Shown here: positions 46,050 to 54,290 of the stretch, one piece after another
Position numbering within the stretch: position 1 is the stretch's first letter
Layout of the letters: every line of letters starts with the position of its first letter
Assembly (NCBI GenBank): GCA_046565505.1
Contig: JBKHYJ010000028.1
Coordinates: forward strand, 1 to 64,000
DNA length: 64,000 bases
Origin: JBKHYJ01 sp046565505
GTDB taxonomy: Bacteria; Acidobacteriota; Blastocatellia; UBA7656
Direction of reading: 5' to 3'
Made by a program: the position numbers and the translations under genes
The notes under the pieces: model-generated
Database searches by the model: none
Told to the model about the DNA's origin: nothing
The model's input: only the letters and a program-made list of their open reading frames with translations

Positions 46050-47480
46050 TCACTGGCCCCCGCCGGCGGGCGGCTCGTCGTCGTACTCAGTCATGGAGTA
46101 GGTGTCCATGATCTCTGCCATCTCTTCCGGGGTCAGCAAGTTCTCTTCGGTTATCGTTTCGCGAATGGTCTTGCCCTTCGCGATGGCACGCTTGGCTATC
46201 TCCGCCGCGCGCGCGTAGCCGATCCTCGGGTTGAGCGCCGTGACGAGCGAGACGCTGTTCTCGACGTACCACCTGCACCGCTCTTCGTTCACGGTGATGC
46301 CCTCCACACACCGCTCCCGCAGGGCGGTGAGGTCGTTGGTGAGGATCGTTAGTGACATCAAGAGGTTGAACGCGATGACGGGCATCATGACGTTCAGTTC
46401 GAGCTGGCCCGCCTGCGCGGCCGCCGTGACGGTCAGGTCATTGCCCATGACCTGGAAGCAAACCATGTTAGTCATTTCGGCCATCACGGGGTTAACTTTG
46501 CCGGGCATGATCGACGAGCCGGGCTGCACGGGCGGCAGGCCTATCTCGGCCAGCCCGGTGTTCGGCCCGGAGCTGAGCAGCCGCAGGTCATTGGCTATGC
46601 GATTGAGGTCGGTCGCCAGCGTCTTGAGCGCGCCGGACAGCATCACGAACGGCGACATGCTCTGCATCGACTCGAAGTAATCTTCGGCCGGGCGGATACG
46701 CAGGCCCGTCAGGGATTTTAACTCTTCGACCACGCGCGTGCGGTAGCCCGGCACCGCGTTGAGCCCGCTGCCCGCCGCCGTGCCGCCCAGCCCTAGCTCG
46801 CTCAGCTCGTCGGCCGCGCGGAGCACCCGCGCGACGCCCTTACGGAGCGCCGTCGAGTACGCGCCGAACTCCTGGCCGAGCCTGATGGGCACGGCGTCCT
46901 GTAGGTGCGTGCGCCCGGATTTCACCACTCGGTCAAATTCCGTCGCCTTCGCGCGGAATGACGAGGCGAGTTGCTCCAGGGCCGGGACCAGGACTCCGAC
47001 CAGGTCTAACGCCGCGAGCCGCATCGCCGTCGGGAACACGTCGTTGGTCGATTGCCCCATGTTCACATGGTCGTTCGGGTGGACTACGGAGTAGTCGCCG
47101 CGCTGCCCGCCCAGCAGCTCAATCGCGCGGTTAGCCAACACTTCGTTCGTGTTCATGTTGTGGGAGGTCCCCGCGCCGGCCTGGAAGGGGTCAACGACGA
47201 ACTGGTCCCTGAGCTTGCCCGAGAGCACCTCGTCGGCCGCCGCGTCGATCGCCCCGGCGATCTTCTGGTCGAGCGCGCCGAGCGCGGAGTTGACGCGCGC
47301 GGCCGCCTTCTTTATCTGGACGGTGGCGGTTACGAGCTGCGGGAAAGGTCTCCAGCCTGATATGGGAAAGTTCTCTATGGCGCGAGCCGTCTGTATGCCG
47401 TAATAAACGTCGGACGGTATGCGGCGCTCGCCCAGCGAATCTTTTTCAATCCTCTCGCTCTGTTGGGTCGAAAGTGACAT
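46050..47480 (-). CDS. aspA: Aspartate ammonia-lyase
   Basis: Converts aspartate to fumarate plus ammonia. 476 aa, aspartase/fumarase superfamily. GSSIMPGKVNP is the signature loop with the catalytic Ser. GRTHLQDAVPIRLGQEF favours aspartase over fumarase, where TRTHLMDATP is usual. GTSHNMNTNEVLANRA and NDHVNMGQSTNDVFP are also present. ATG 47480 lies 35 nt inside nuoI, so the two genes overlap in different frames. A class II fumarase cannot be excluded. Confidence 0.88.
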   Translation of the reverse strand: MSLSTQQSERIEKDSLGERRIPSDVYYGIQTARAIENFPISGWRPFPQLVTATVQIKKAAARVNSALGALDQKIAGAIDAAADEVLSGKLRDQFVVDPFQAGAGTSHNMNTNEVLANRAIELLGGQRGDYSVVHPNDHVNMGQSTNDVFPTAMRLAALDLVGVLVPALEQLASSFRAKATEFDRVVKSGRTHLQDAVPIRLGQEFGAYSTALRKGVARVLRAADELSELGLGGTAAGSGLNAVPGYRTRVVEELKSLTGLRIRPAEDYFESMQSMSPFVMLSGALKTLATDLNRIANDLRLLSSGPNTGLAEIGLPPVQPGSSIMPGKVNPVMAEMTNMVCFQVMGNDLTVTAAAQAGQLELNVMMPVIAFNLLMSLTILTNDLTALRERCVEGITVNEERCRWYVENSVSLVTALNPRIGYARAAEIAKRAIAKGKTIRETITEENLLTPEEMAEIMDTYSMTEYDDEPPAGGGQ

Positions 47481-48105
47481 GTGGAATCATCTCTACGTCT
47501 TCTTTTAGTGTCACGCGTCCGGCCATCTTCCTTTGTACTTTCTCTTTCGGGATGAATGCAAGCTTACTGTCGACGAGCCGCTGATTCGGCCTGTAGCCGA
47601 GCCCGAATTCGGGGAGTTCGGGCCGCCGCATCAGGCGATTGATGTCCCAGAGCGTCTCCTCGCGCGTGAAGGCGGTTATCTCCGACTCGCGGCTCATGAT
47701 GATCGCCTCCTCGGGGCATGCGTCGACGCAGAACCCGCAGAATACGCAGCGGAGCATGTCTATCTCGAACCGCGCCGGGTACTTCTCGATGAGGGGGTCG
47801 GGGTGCTCTGCCGGCTCGATGTAGATGCAATCGGCCGGGCATGCCGTAGCGCACATGTAACAGGCCACGCAGCGCGGGCTGCCGTCTTCGCGGGCGGTCA
47901 GTATGTGCGCCCCTCTGTAGCGGTCCGAATACGACCGCCGCTCTTCGGGGTAGCTGATCGTCGGGTCCACCCTGCCCGTGAGGTTGTCGACCATCCGGCC
48001 GAACGTCAGCCCCATGCCCGCGAGCGGGCCGAGTATGTCTTTCGCCAACGACGACTCCCTGTCCGACCTGTCGGCGACGTTTATAACTTTTGCCGGTTTT
48101 TTCAT
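47446..48105 (-). CDS. nuoI: NADH-quinone oxidoreductase subunit I
   Basis: 219 aa. Two [4Fe-4S] motifs, CVACYMCATACPADC and CVFCGFCVDACPEE, carry clusters N6a/N6b that bridge peripheral and membrane arms. ATG 48105 has GGAG at 4 nt. Last of the nuo genes; nuoH, which usually separates G and I, is missing. The C-terminal 50 residues are longer than minimal NuoI and could help docking. Confidence 0.93.
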   Translation of the reverse strand: MKKPAKVINVADRSDRESSLAKDILGPLAGMGLTFGRMVDNLTGRVDPTISYPEERRSYSDRYRGAHILTAREDGSPRCVACYMCATACPADCIYIEPAEHPDPLIEKYPARFEIDMLRCVFCGFCVDACPEEAIIMSRESEITAFTREETLWDINRLMRRPELPEFGLGYRPNQRLVDSKLAFIPKEKVQRKMAGRVTLKEDVEMIPHVTFDPTERED

Positions 48106-48203
48106 AAACTCCAGAGCCCGGGGCCCGGGATCGGGATGCCGTGTAACTGGCTCCGGGAGCCATTCTTAAGTCCTTAACGGTCCCGACATCCGGCCCCTTC
48201 GCG

Positions 48204-49817
48204 CTAAGGCGTGGCCAGGGCGCCCAGTCGCCTCTGGTCCAAAGTAATATTGCGGTACGCGGGCACGCTCTCGGCCAGGGTCGCAAACACGTCGTCCGGC
48301 GACATCCAGGGCGACTCCGCCCCGCCCGCGTGCAGGAGCATCGCGAAGACTTCCCACAGGGGGAGGATGTCGCCGCCGGGCTCGACGGCCTTCCCCGCCA
48401 GCTGCACGCGCCCCTCGAAATTCGTGTAAGTCCCTTCCTCTTCCGACCACGCGGCGACGGGCAGGACGGCGCTCGCCGCCGATTGCCAGTCGGCCTTGTG
48501 CGGCGCGAGCACGACGGAATACTCAAGCGCGCTGATTAATTCGGCCAGGCGGGACTCGGCCTCCTGGTGGCTCTCCCGGCGAACGAGCGGCTTGAAGTAG
48601 ATGATGACGCCCGCCTTGATCCTCCCGGCGCGGGCCGATTCGATGGCGCCTTCGACGCCCCCCAGCTCCGCGCTCATCAACCCGAGCTTCATCGCCCCCA
48701 TAGAGTTCGGGTGCTTGTCGACGTGGCGGAGAATCTGGTCTTCCTCCTGTGTGACTTTGGCGTCTTCCGAATCGAGCCGGAAGTCGAACTGCGACGCGCC
48801 GAGGTGATCGGCCAGGTAACGCTTGAACAGGAACAGCGCCTCGTTGGTCGCCGAGGCGGACGCGATCCCGAGGACGGAGCTCGCGCCGTTCGCGGCGGCA
48901 ACCTCTTTGAGCTTCGCGTCGATGGAGCGGGCGGCGTCCTGCCACTTCATAGGGGCCTGTATGCCGTCGCGCCCCTTCAACAGCGGCCGCGCGACGCGCT
49001 CGCCGTTGAACAGCTCGTGGTAGCTCAGGCGGCCCTCGTCGCATAGCCAGCTACGATTCACATCGACGTTCCGGCGCGGCAGCAGGCGGAAGATCGACCC
49101 GTCGCGGTGGTCGATCCTCATGTTGCAGCCCGTCGAACAGCCGCCGCAGACGGAATCGGTGCTGTGCAAGAACCACACGCGGCACCTGAACCGGAAGTCG
49201 CGCGACGTGAGCGCGCCGACCGGGCAGATGTCAACGACGTTGCCCGAGTAAGGGTTTTCCAGCGGGCGGTCCTCGAACGTGCCGATGGCGACGTGGTCGC
49301 CCCGCCCGAAGAATTGCATCTCACCGGTCCCCGTGACGTGCTCGAAAAACCTGATGCACCGCGAACAAAGCACGCAACGCTCCTGGTCGAGCACGACCAT
49401 GTTCCCCAGGTCCACGACCTTCCGCTTTCGGACCTTCATCTCAAGCGGGATCTCGCTCGTGTGCAGGCCATAGACCATGTAGTAGTCTTGCAGGCGGCAC
49501 TCGCCGGCCTGGTCGCACACGGGGCAGTCTACGGGGTGATTGATTAACAGGAACTCCAGCACGCCCCGCACGGAGGTCTTCACGCGCTCGCTGTCGGAGC
49601 GCACGACCATCCCTTCGCCCACCACGGTCGTGCAGGCGGGCGTGAGCTTGGGCATCTTCTCGACCTCGACCAGGCACATGCGGCAGTTGCCGTCTATGGG
49701 GAGGTCCGGGTGATAGCAGTAGTGCGGGATTTCCACCCCGTGCTCCTGGGCGGCCTCGATGATGGTCTGCCCCTGCTTCGCTTCGATCTCTCGGTCGTTT
49801 AACGTGAATTTTGGCAT
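48204..49817 (-). CDS. nuoG: NADH-quinone oxidoreductase subunit G
   Basis: 537 aa from ATG 49817 (GTG 49835 is also possible). N-terminal [2Fe-2S] with CRMCLVEV. HPVDCPVCDQAGEC gives the His/Cys-ligated cluster N5, and CVLCSRC with DICPVGAL gives N4. CGGCSTGC plus a later Cys (WLCDEG) fits cluster N7. The C-terminal Mo-bis-PGD-like domain is short compared with the ~900-aa E. coli protein. Peripheral-arm subunit; 55 nt from nuoF. Confidence 0.93.
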   Translation of the reverse strand: MPKFTLNDREIEAKQGQTIIEAAQEHGVEIPHYCYHPDLPIDGNCRMCLVEVEKMPKLTPACTTVVGEGMVVRSDSERVKTSVRGVLEFLLINHPVDCPVCDQAGECRLQDYYMVYGLHTSEIPLEMKVRKRKVVDLGNMVVLDQERCVLCSRCIRFFEHVTGTGEMQFFGRGDHVAIGTFEDRPLENPYSGNVVDICPVGALTSRDFRFRCRVWFLHSTDSVCGGCSTGCNMRIDHRDGSIFRLLPRRNVDVNRSWLCDEGRLSYHELFNGERVARPLLKGRDGIQAPMKWQDAARSIDAKLKEVAAANGASSVLGIASASATNEALFLFKRYLADHLGASQFDFRLDSEDAKVTQEEDQILRHVDKHPNSMGAMKLGLMSAELGGVEGAIESARAGRIKAGVIIYFKPLVRRESHQEAESRLAELISALEYSVVLAPHKADWQSAASAVLPVAAWSEEEGTYTNFEGRVQLAGKAVEPGGDILPLWEVFAMLLHAGGAESPWMSPDDVFATLAESVPAYRNITLDQRRLGALATP

Positions 49818-49889
49818 CGTAGAAAACCGGCTCACCTAATCTTAAATCCGAAGGGCCGCCCGCCGCCGTGATCCGCCAGCGGCGCGGAG

Positions 49890-51134
49890 CTAACCTACGC
49901 ACATGGCTTCAAACTCGCCCCTGAACTTCGTCAAAAAACTTCGGATGGGCATAACGTCCGCGTCCGCGAGCGGGCATATCGTCTTGCCTTCCATCATGTC
50001 CGCGATCTTCAAGAGCAGGTTTATGTCCGACTTCTTGCCCTTGCCCTCGACCATGTTGCGCAGCACCTTGGCGGCCCACCCGGTCCCCTCGCGGCAGGGC
50101 GTGCACTGGCCGCAGGATTCGTGCGCGTAGAAATCCGCGATCACAGAGAGGACCTCGGGCATCTTCACGGTCTCGTCGAAAACGATCATGCCGCCCGAGC
50201 CGAGCATCGAGCCCGCCTTCGCCAGCGATTCGTAATCGAGCAGCACGCCCTCGCACTCGGCCGCGGTCAGTACCGGCACGGAGGAGCCGCCAGGGATGAC
50301 GGCCTTCAGCTTTCGCCCGTTCGGCACGCCGCCCGCCTCCTCGCGGATGAAATCGAGGAGCGGGTAACCGAGGTCCACCTCGTACACGCCCGGCCTCGCG
50401 ACGTGTCCCGACACGGAAAAGAGCTTCGTGCCCTTGCTCTTTTCCGTCCCTATCGCCGAGTAAGCCGCCGCGCCATTGTTGAGTATCCAGGGCAGCGCGC
50501 AAAGCGTCTCGACGTTGTTGACCACAGTGGGCGACGCCAGGAACCCCTGCACCGCCGGGAAAGGCGGCTTGATGCGCGGGTATCCCCTGTAACCCTCAAG
50601 CGACTCGATCAAAGAAGTCTCTTCGCCGCAGATGTACGCCCCCTGCCCGAGGTGGAGGTAGAGGTCGAGCGCGAAGTCGCGCCCCATGACCGAAGGGCCT
50701 AGCACGCCGGCCTCGTACGCTTCGTCCAGGGCGTTCTGCACGGTCCCGGCCATGAACTCGAACTCGCCGCGCATGTAGATGTATGAGAGGTGGCAGTTGA
50801 GCGCGTAGCACGCTATCGCCATCCCCTCGATCAGAAGGTGAGGGTCGTGCTCCATCAGTATGCGGTCCTTGAAGGTGCCGGGCTCGCTCTCGTCCGCGTT
50901 GCAGAGCAAGTAGGTGGGCTTGCCGGTGTTGCGCGGCACGAAGCCCCACTTCATCCCGGTCGGGAATCCCGCGCCGCCCCGGCCCCGCAGCCCGCTCGCC
51001 TTCACCTCTTCGATGAGCGCCGTCTGCTCCATCTTCAGCGCCTTTTCGAGGGCGCGGTAGCCGCCGCGCGCCTTGTAGCCGGCGATGGTTTTCTGGTCCG
51101 GCTTGTCTATGTTCGCCAGTAGTATTTTATTCAT
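49890..51134 (-). CDS. nuoF: NADH-quinone oxidoreductase subunit F
   Basis: 414 aa. It binds NADH, FMN and cluster N3. GLRGRGGAGFPTGMKW and CNADESEPGTFKDRILM form the NADH/FMN site; SCGQCTPCREGTGW with a later Cys binds the [4Fe-4S]. ATG 51134 overlaps the nuoE stop by 8 bp, so translation is coupled. Confidence 0.95.
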   Translation of the reverse strand: MNKILLANIDKPDQKTIAGYKARGGYRALEKALKMEQTALIEEVKASGLRGRGGAGFPTGMKWGFVPRNTGKPTYLLCNADESEPGTFKDRILMEHDPHLLIEGMAIACYALNCHLSYIYMRGEFEFMAGTVQNALDEAYEAGVLGPSVMGRDFALDLYLHLGQGAYICGEETSLIESLEGYRGYPRIKPPFPAVQGFLASPTVVNNVETLCALPWILNNGAAAYSAIGTEKSKGTKLFSVSGHVARPGVYEVDLGYPLLDFIREEAGGVPNGRKLKAVIPGGSSVPVLTAAECEGVLLDYESLAKAGSMLGSGGMIVFDETVKMPEVLSVIADFYAHESCGQCTPCREGTGWAAKVLRNMVEGKGKKSDINLLLKIADMMEGKTICPLADADVMPIRSFLTKFRGEFEAMCVG

Positions 51135-51603
51135 TTGCCAGGCTCTCGATGATCTCTCCCATCTTGGCGGGCGTCAGGTTCTCGAAGTAACGATTCCCGA
51201 CCTGCATCGCGGGGGCCATGCCGCAGGCCGCCAGGCACTCTGTAAAGTTCCAACTGAACTTGCCGTCCGAAGTTATGTCGCCTATCTCGATCCCGAGCCG
51301 CCGCTTTATCTCGTCGGCGCAGGGGTAAGCCCCCATCAGCCAGCAGCTAACGTTGCGGCAGATTTCCAGGTGGTATTTGCCCACGCGCTTCTTGTGGAGC
51401 AGCGTGTAGAAGGTGGCGACGCTCAACACGTCCGACGAGGGGTAGCCCATCAGGCCGCCGACGTAATCGGCGACCTCCTGAGAAATCCAGCCGAACTCGT
51501 CCTGCGCCAGCTTCAGCACGGGCAGCAGCGCCGCGCGCTTTTCGGGGTAGTGCTTGAGGATCGTCTGGAACTGACGCATCGACTCTTCGCTGAATTCAAT
51601 CAT
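51127..51603 (-). CDS. nuoE: NADH-quinone oxidoreductase subunit E
   Basis: 158 aa. [2Fe-2S] thioredoxin-like subunit with CRNVSC and ECLAAC supplying four cysteines (C-x4-C and C-x3-C). ATG 51603 overlaps the nuoD-part stop codon as ATGA, so it was chosen over the longer upstream frame. It begins MIEFSEESMRQF. Partner of NuoF. Confidence 0.94.
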   Translation of the reverse strand: MIEFSEESMRQFQTILKHYPEKRAALLPVLKLAQDEFGWISQEVADYVGGLMGYPSSDVLSVATFYTLLHKKRVGKYHLEICRNVSCWLMGAYPCADEIKRRLGIEIGDITSDGKFSWNFTECLAACGMAPAMQVGNRYFENLTPAKMGEIIESLANE

Positions 51604-53915
51604 CTGTCGAGTTCTCCCGCGACTATGTTGAAGCTGCCGAGCGCGGCGACGGCGTCGGCGAGCAAGTGGCCTTGGACCAGCGCCGGGAACGCCGAGAAGA
51701 TCGGGAAGCACGCGCCGCGACAGTGTATGCGCCACGGGCGCATCGACCCGTCGCTGACGATGTAAAATCCCAGCTCGCCGTTGCCGGCCTCCGTGTAGCC
51801 GTAAACCTCGCCTGGGGGCACCTGTATCCCATGCATCTGAAGCTTGAAATGGTTCATCAGGTCTTCGATGTTCGTATAAACGCCCCTCTTCGGCGGGAGC
51901 GTGATCCTGCGGTCGTCGACCTGGTATGGCCCCTCGGGAAGGTTCTCCAGCGCCTGCGTTATTATGCGTATGCTCTGGCGCATCTCCTCCATCCGAACCA
52001 GGTACCTGTCGTAGAGGTCGCCTTTATTGCCGATCGGCACTTCAAAATCAAAGTCCTCGTAGCTGGAGTAAGGGTGGTTCTGGCGGATGTCGTAAGGCAC
52101 GCCGGCCGCGCGCAGCATGGGGCCCGTGAACCCCCAGTCGATAGCCTCCTTCCCGCTGACGGGGGTGACGCCGACGGCGCGATTCTTAAATATGCGGTTG
52201 TTGGTGTTCAGCCTGGCGATGTCGTCTACGTACTTCGGGAGCCTCGTGAGGACTTCGCGGCAGCGCGGGACGAAGTCCTGCGGCAGGTCGGATTGCAGGC
52301 CGCCGACGCGCACGTAGCTGACCATCATGCGCACGCCCGCAGTCATCTCCAGCAGGTCGTAAATCTCCTCGCGCGGCTCGAACGAGTACCAGAAGTTCGT
52401 TATCGCGCCGAGGTCCACGAGGTTGGCGCCTATGCAGACCATGTGGTCCATGATGCGCGAGAGCTCGCCCAGAATCACGCGGATGTACTGGACGCGCTTA
52501 GGGACTTCTATGCCCAGCAGCTTCTCGACGGCGCAGGCGTAGCCGACGTTATTGAGGAACGACGACATGTAGTTGAGCCGGTCCGTGTACGGTATGACCT
52601 GATTCCACTGGTGCGTTTCGGACATCTTCTCGAAGCAGCGGTGCAAGTAACCTATCTCGACGTCGGACTCGATGATCTGCTCGCCATCCATGCGCGCGAC
52701 GATCCTGAGCGTGCCGTGGGTGGCCGGGTGCGACGGGCCGACGTTTATTATCGAAGGCTCGGGCGAGAGGCGGTCCGTTTCATGGCCTTCCCACCGCGTC
52801 TTGTACTCTATGGGCAGCTTGTAGTCGCGCGAGAGCGGCGTGCGGCCGCCGGGGTCATGGTCCTTGCGCAAGGCATGGCCGACGAACTCTTCGTGGCAGA
52901 GTATGCGGCGGAGGTCCGGGTGGTTGCGGAAGCCTATGCCGAACATGTCGTACGTCTCGCGCTCCCACCAGTTCGCCGTCTTCCAGACGGACGACACGCT
53001 ATCGACCTCCGGGGTCTTTTCCGGCAGCGGGACCTTCAGGCGCACGCGGTGGCCGTGGTCTATCGAATACATGTGGTAGACCACGTTGAAGCGCTCGTCC
53101 CGCTGCTTGTCCGGGTGGCCGAGGTAGTCCAGTCCCGTCACGCTGCTCAGGAGGTCGAATTTAGTCGCGGGGTCCTCTTTGAGCGTGCGGCAAATATCTG
53201 TCACGCGGTCGGGCCTGACGGTGATCGACAGGTCGCCGCGGAAATCGTTCACGTCTAAAATCTGGTCCTTGAATTTGCCTTCGATCGCCCCGACTATAGG
53301 GTTCTGGGGAGCGGCAGGCTCGCGCGTGATCTGCACGAGCCGGGCCGCCTCCCGCGCCTGCTGTTCGGCGATGAGCAGGGGCTTGGGCGCGCTCTCCGTG
53401 ATCTCTTTCCTCATGCGCGCGCGCAGCTCGTCGCGGGCGTCCGCGTCGATGAAGGTCTCTGCCTTAATGACGTTTTGAATCATCAACACGGCTTGCAGCA
53501 CCGCTTCGGGCGTGGGCGGGCATCCAGGTATGTAGACATCGACAGGGAGGAACTCGTCTATCCCCTGCACGACGTGGTATGCGCGGTAGAAGCCGCCCGA
53601 TGTCGCGCAAGCGCCCATCGAGATGACCCACTTCGGGTCGGGCATCTGCTCGTAAATCCTCTTCAGCACCGGGACCATCTTGTCCGTGATGGTCCCCATG
53701 ACCAGCATCAGGTCCGACTGCCTGGGCGAGAAGCGGACGACTTCGGCCCCGTAGCGGGCCAGGTCATAATGCGCGGACACGACCGACATGAACTCTATGG
53801 CGCAGCACGCCGTCCCGAATGGCATCGGCCACAGGGAGCTTTTGCGCGCCCAATTCGCCAGGTCGCTTATCCTCGTGGTAATAACGTTATCGCCGATCTT
53901 GGACTCAATGCCCAT
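51600..53915 (-). CDS. nuoBCD: NADH-quinone oxidoreductase NuoB-NuoC-NuoD triple fusion
   Basis: 771 aa in one frame. Residues 1-165: NuoB with Cys37-Cys38, Cys103 and Cys132 for cluster N2. Residues about 206-365: NuoC (WWERETYDMFGI.. HPDLRRIL). Residues about 385-771: NuoD quinone-site subunit (PSHPATHGTLR). These are usually two or three proteins. ATG 53915 has GAGG at 7 nt. No nuoA is upstream. It heads the minus-strand run nuoBCD-E-F-G-I, then aspA. Confidence 0.93.
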   Translation of the reverse strand: MGIESKIGDNVITTRISDLANWARKSSLWPMPFGTACCAIEFMSVVSAHYDLARYGAEVVRFSPRQSDLMLVMGTITDKMVPVLKRIYEQMPDPKWVISMGACATSGGFYRAYHVVQGIDEFLPVDVYIPGCPPTPEAVLQAVLMIQNVIKAETFIDADARDELRARMRKEITESAPKPLLIAEQQAREAARLVQITREPAAPQNPIVGAIEGKFKDQILDVNDFRGDLSITVRPDRVTDICRTLKEDPATKFDLLSSVTGLDYLGHPDKQRDERFNVVYHMYSIDHGHRVRLKVPLPEKTPEVDSVSSVWKTANWWERETYDMFGIGFRNHPDLRRILCHEEFVGHALRKDHDPGGRTPLSRDYKLPIEYKTRWEGHETDRLSPEPSIINVGPSHPATHGTLRIVARMDGEQIIESDVEIGYLHRCFEKMSETHQWNQVIPYTDRLNYMSSFLNNVGYACAVEKLLGIEVPKRVQYIRVILGELSRIMDHMVCIGANLVDLGAITNFWYSFEPREEIYDLLEMTAGVRMMVSYVRVGGLQSDLPQDFVPRCREVLTRLPKYVDDIARLNTNNRIFKNRAVGVTPVSGKEAIDWGFTGPMLRAAGVPYDIRQNHPYSSYEDFDFEVPIGNKGDLYDRYLVRMEEMRQSIRIITQALENLPEGPYQVDDRRITLPPKRGVYTNIEDLMNHFKLQMHGIQVPPGEVYGYTEAGNGELGFYIVSDGSMRPWRIHCRGACFPIFSAFPALVQGHLLADAVAALGSFNIVAGELDR

Positions 53916-54290
53916 CCTTTAGCCTCTTTCTACCCCCGCCCGTTTACGCGGCGCAGACACTCTCAAATATATTGCTGATTAATCAAAGCTCTAAGAAAAT
54001 CTTATCGTCCGGCCACAGTGGAGTCAAACTTAGACCAGTTTAAGGGCGTAGTCTTCGCAGAAGTCTTGCAGCGTCTACATAGTCGCGGTTTACATGCGCC
54101 GAAAATACGCTCGAACCTAATTTTCAATTTACAGATTAGCCACAGGGTTGTCAACGAGACGGCCCGGACTTAAGAGCAGGGTCGGCGGCGAATGCGCGCG
54201 CTTTCGGGCGCCACTCCGCCGGGGATGCCTGCGGCAGACGTTTAGGCGCTCATTCGGGCTGTGATATATTGAGGGATCGGGAAATGCGTT
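53916..54290. promoter_or_regulatory. Divergent control region between nuo run and PP2C gene
   Basis: A 375-bp gap with no gene. On the minus strand, TATATT at 53973-53968 is a candidate -10 for nuo. On the plus strand, an extended -10 TGATATATT (54262-54270) lies about 20 nt before ATG 54291. No repeat or known operator is visible. Confidence 0.45.

Noticed and set aside
51604..51735. Extended NuoE N-terminus
   Set aside because: Arg-rich translation inside the nuoD part; the ATG overlapping the stop codon at 51603 gives the normal NuoE start.
51666..53258. 530-aa plus-strand frame opposite nuoBCD
   Set aside because: Antisense shadow of a strongly conserved fusion gene; composition (His, Arg, Val, Leu) is typical of GC-rich complementary frames.
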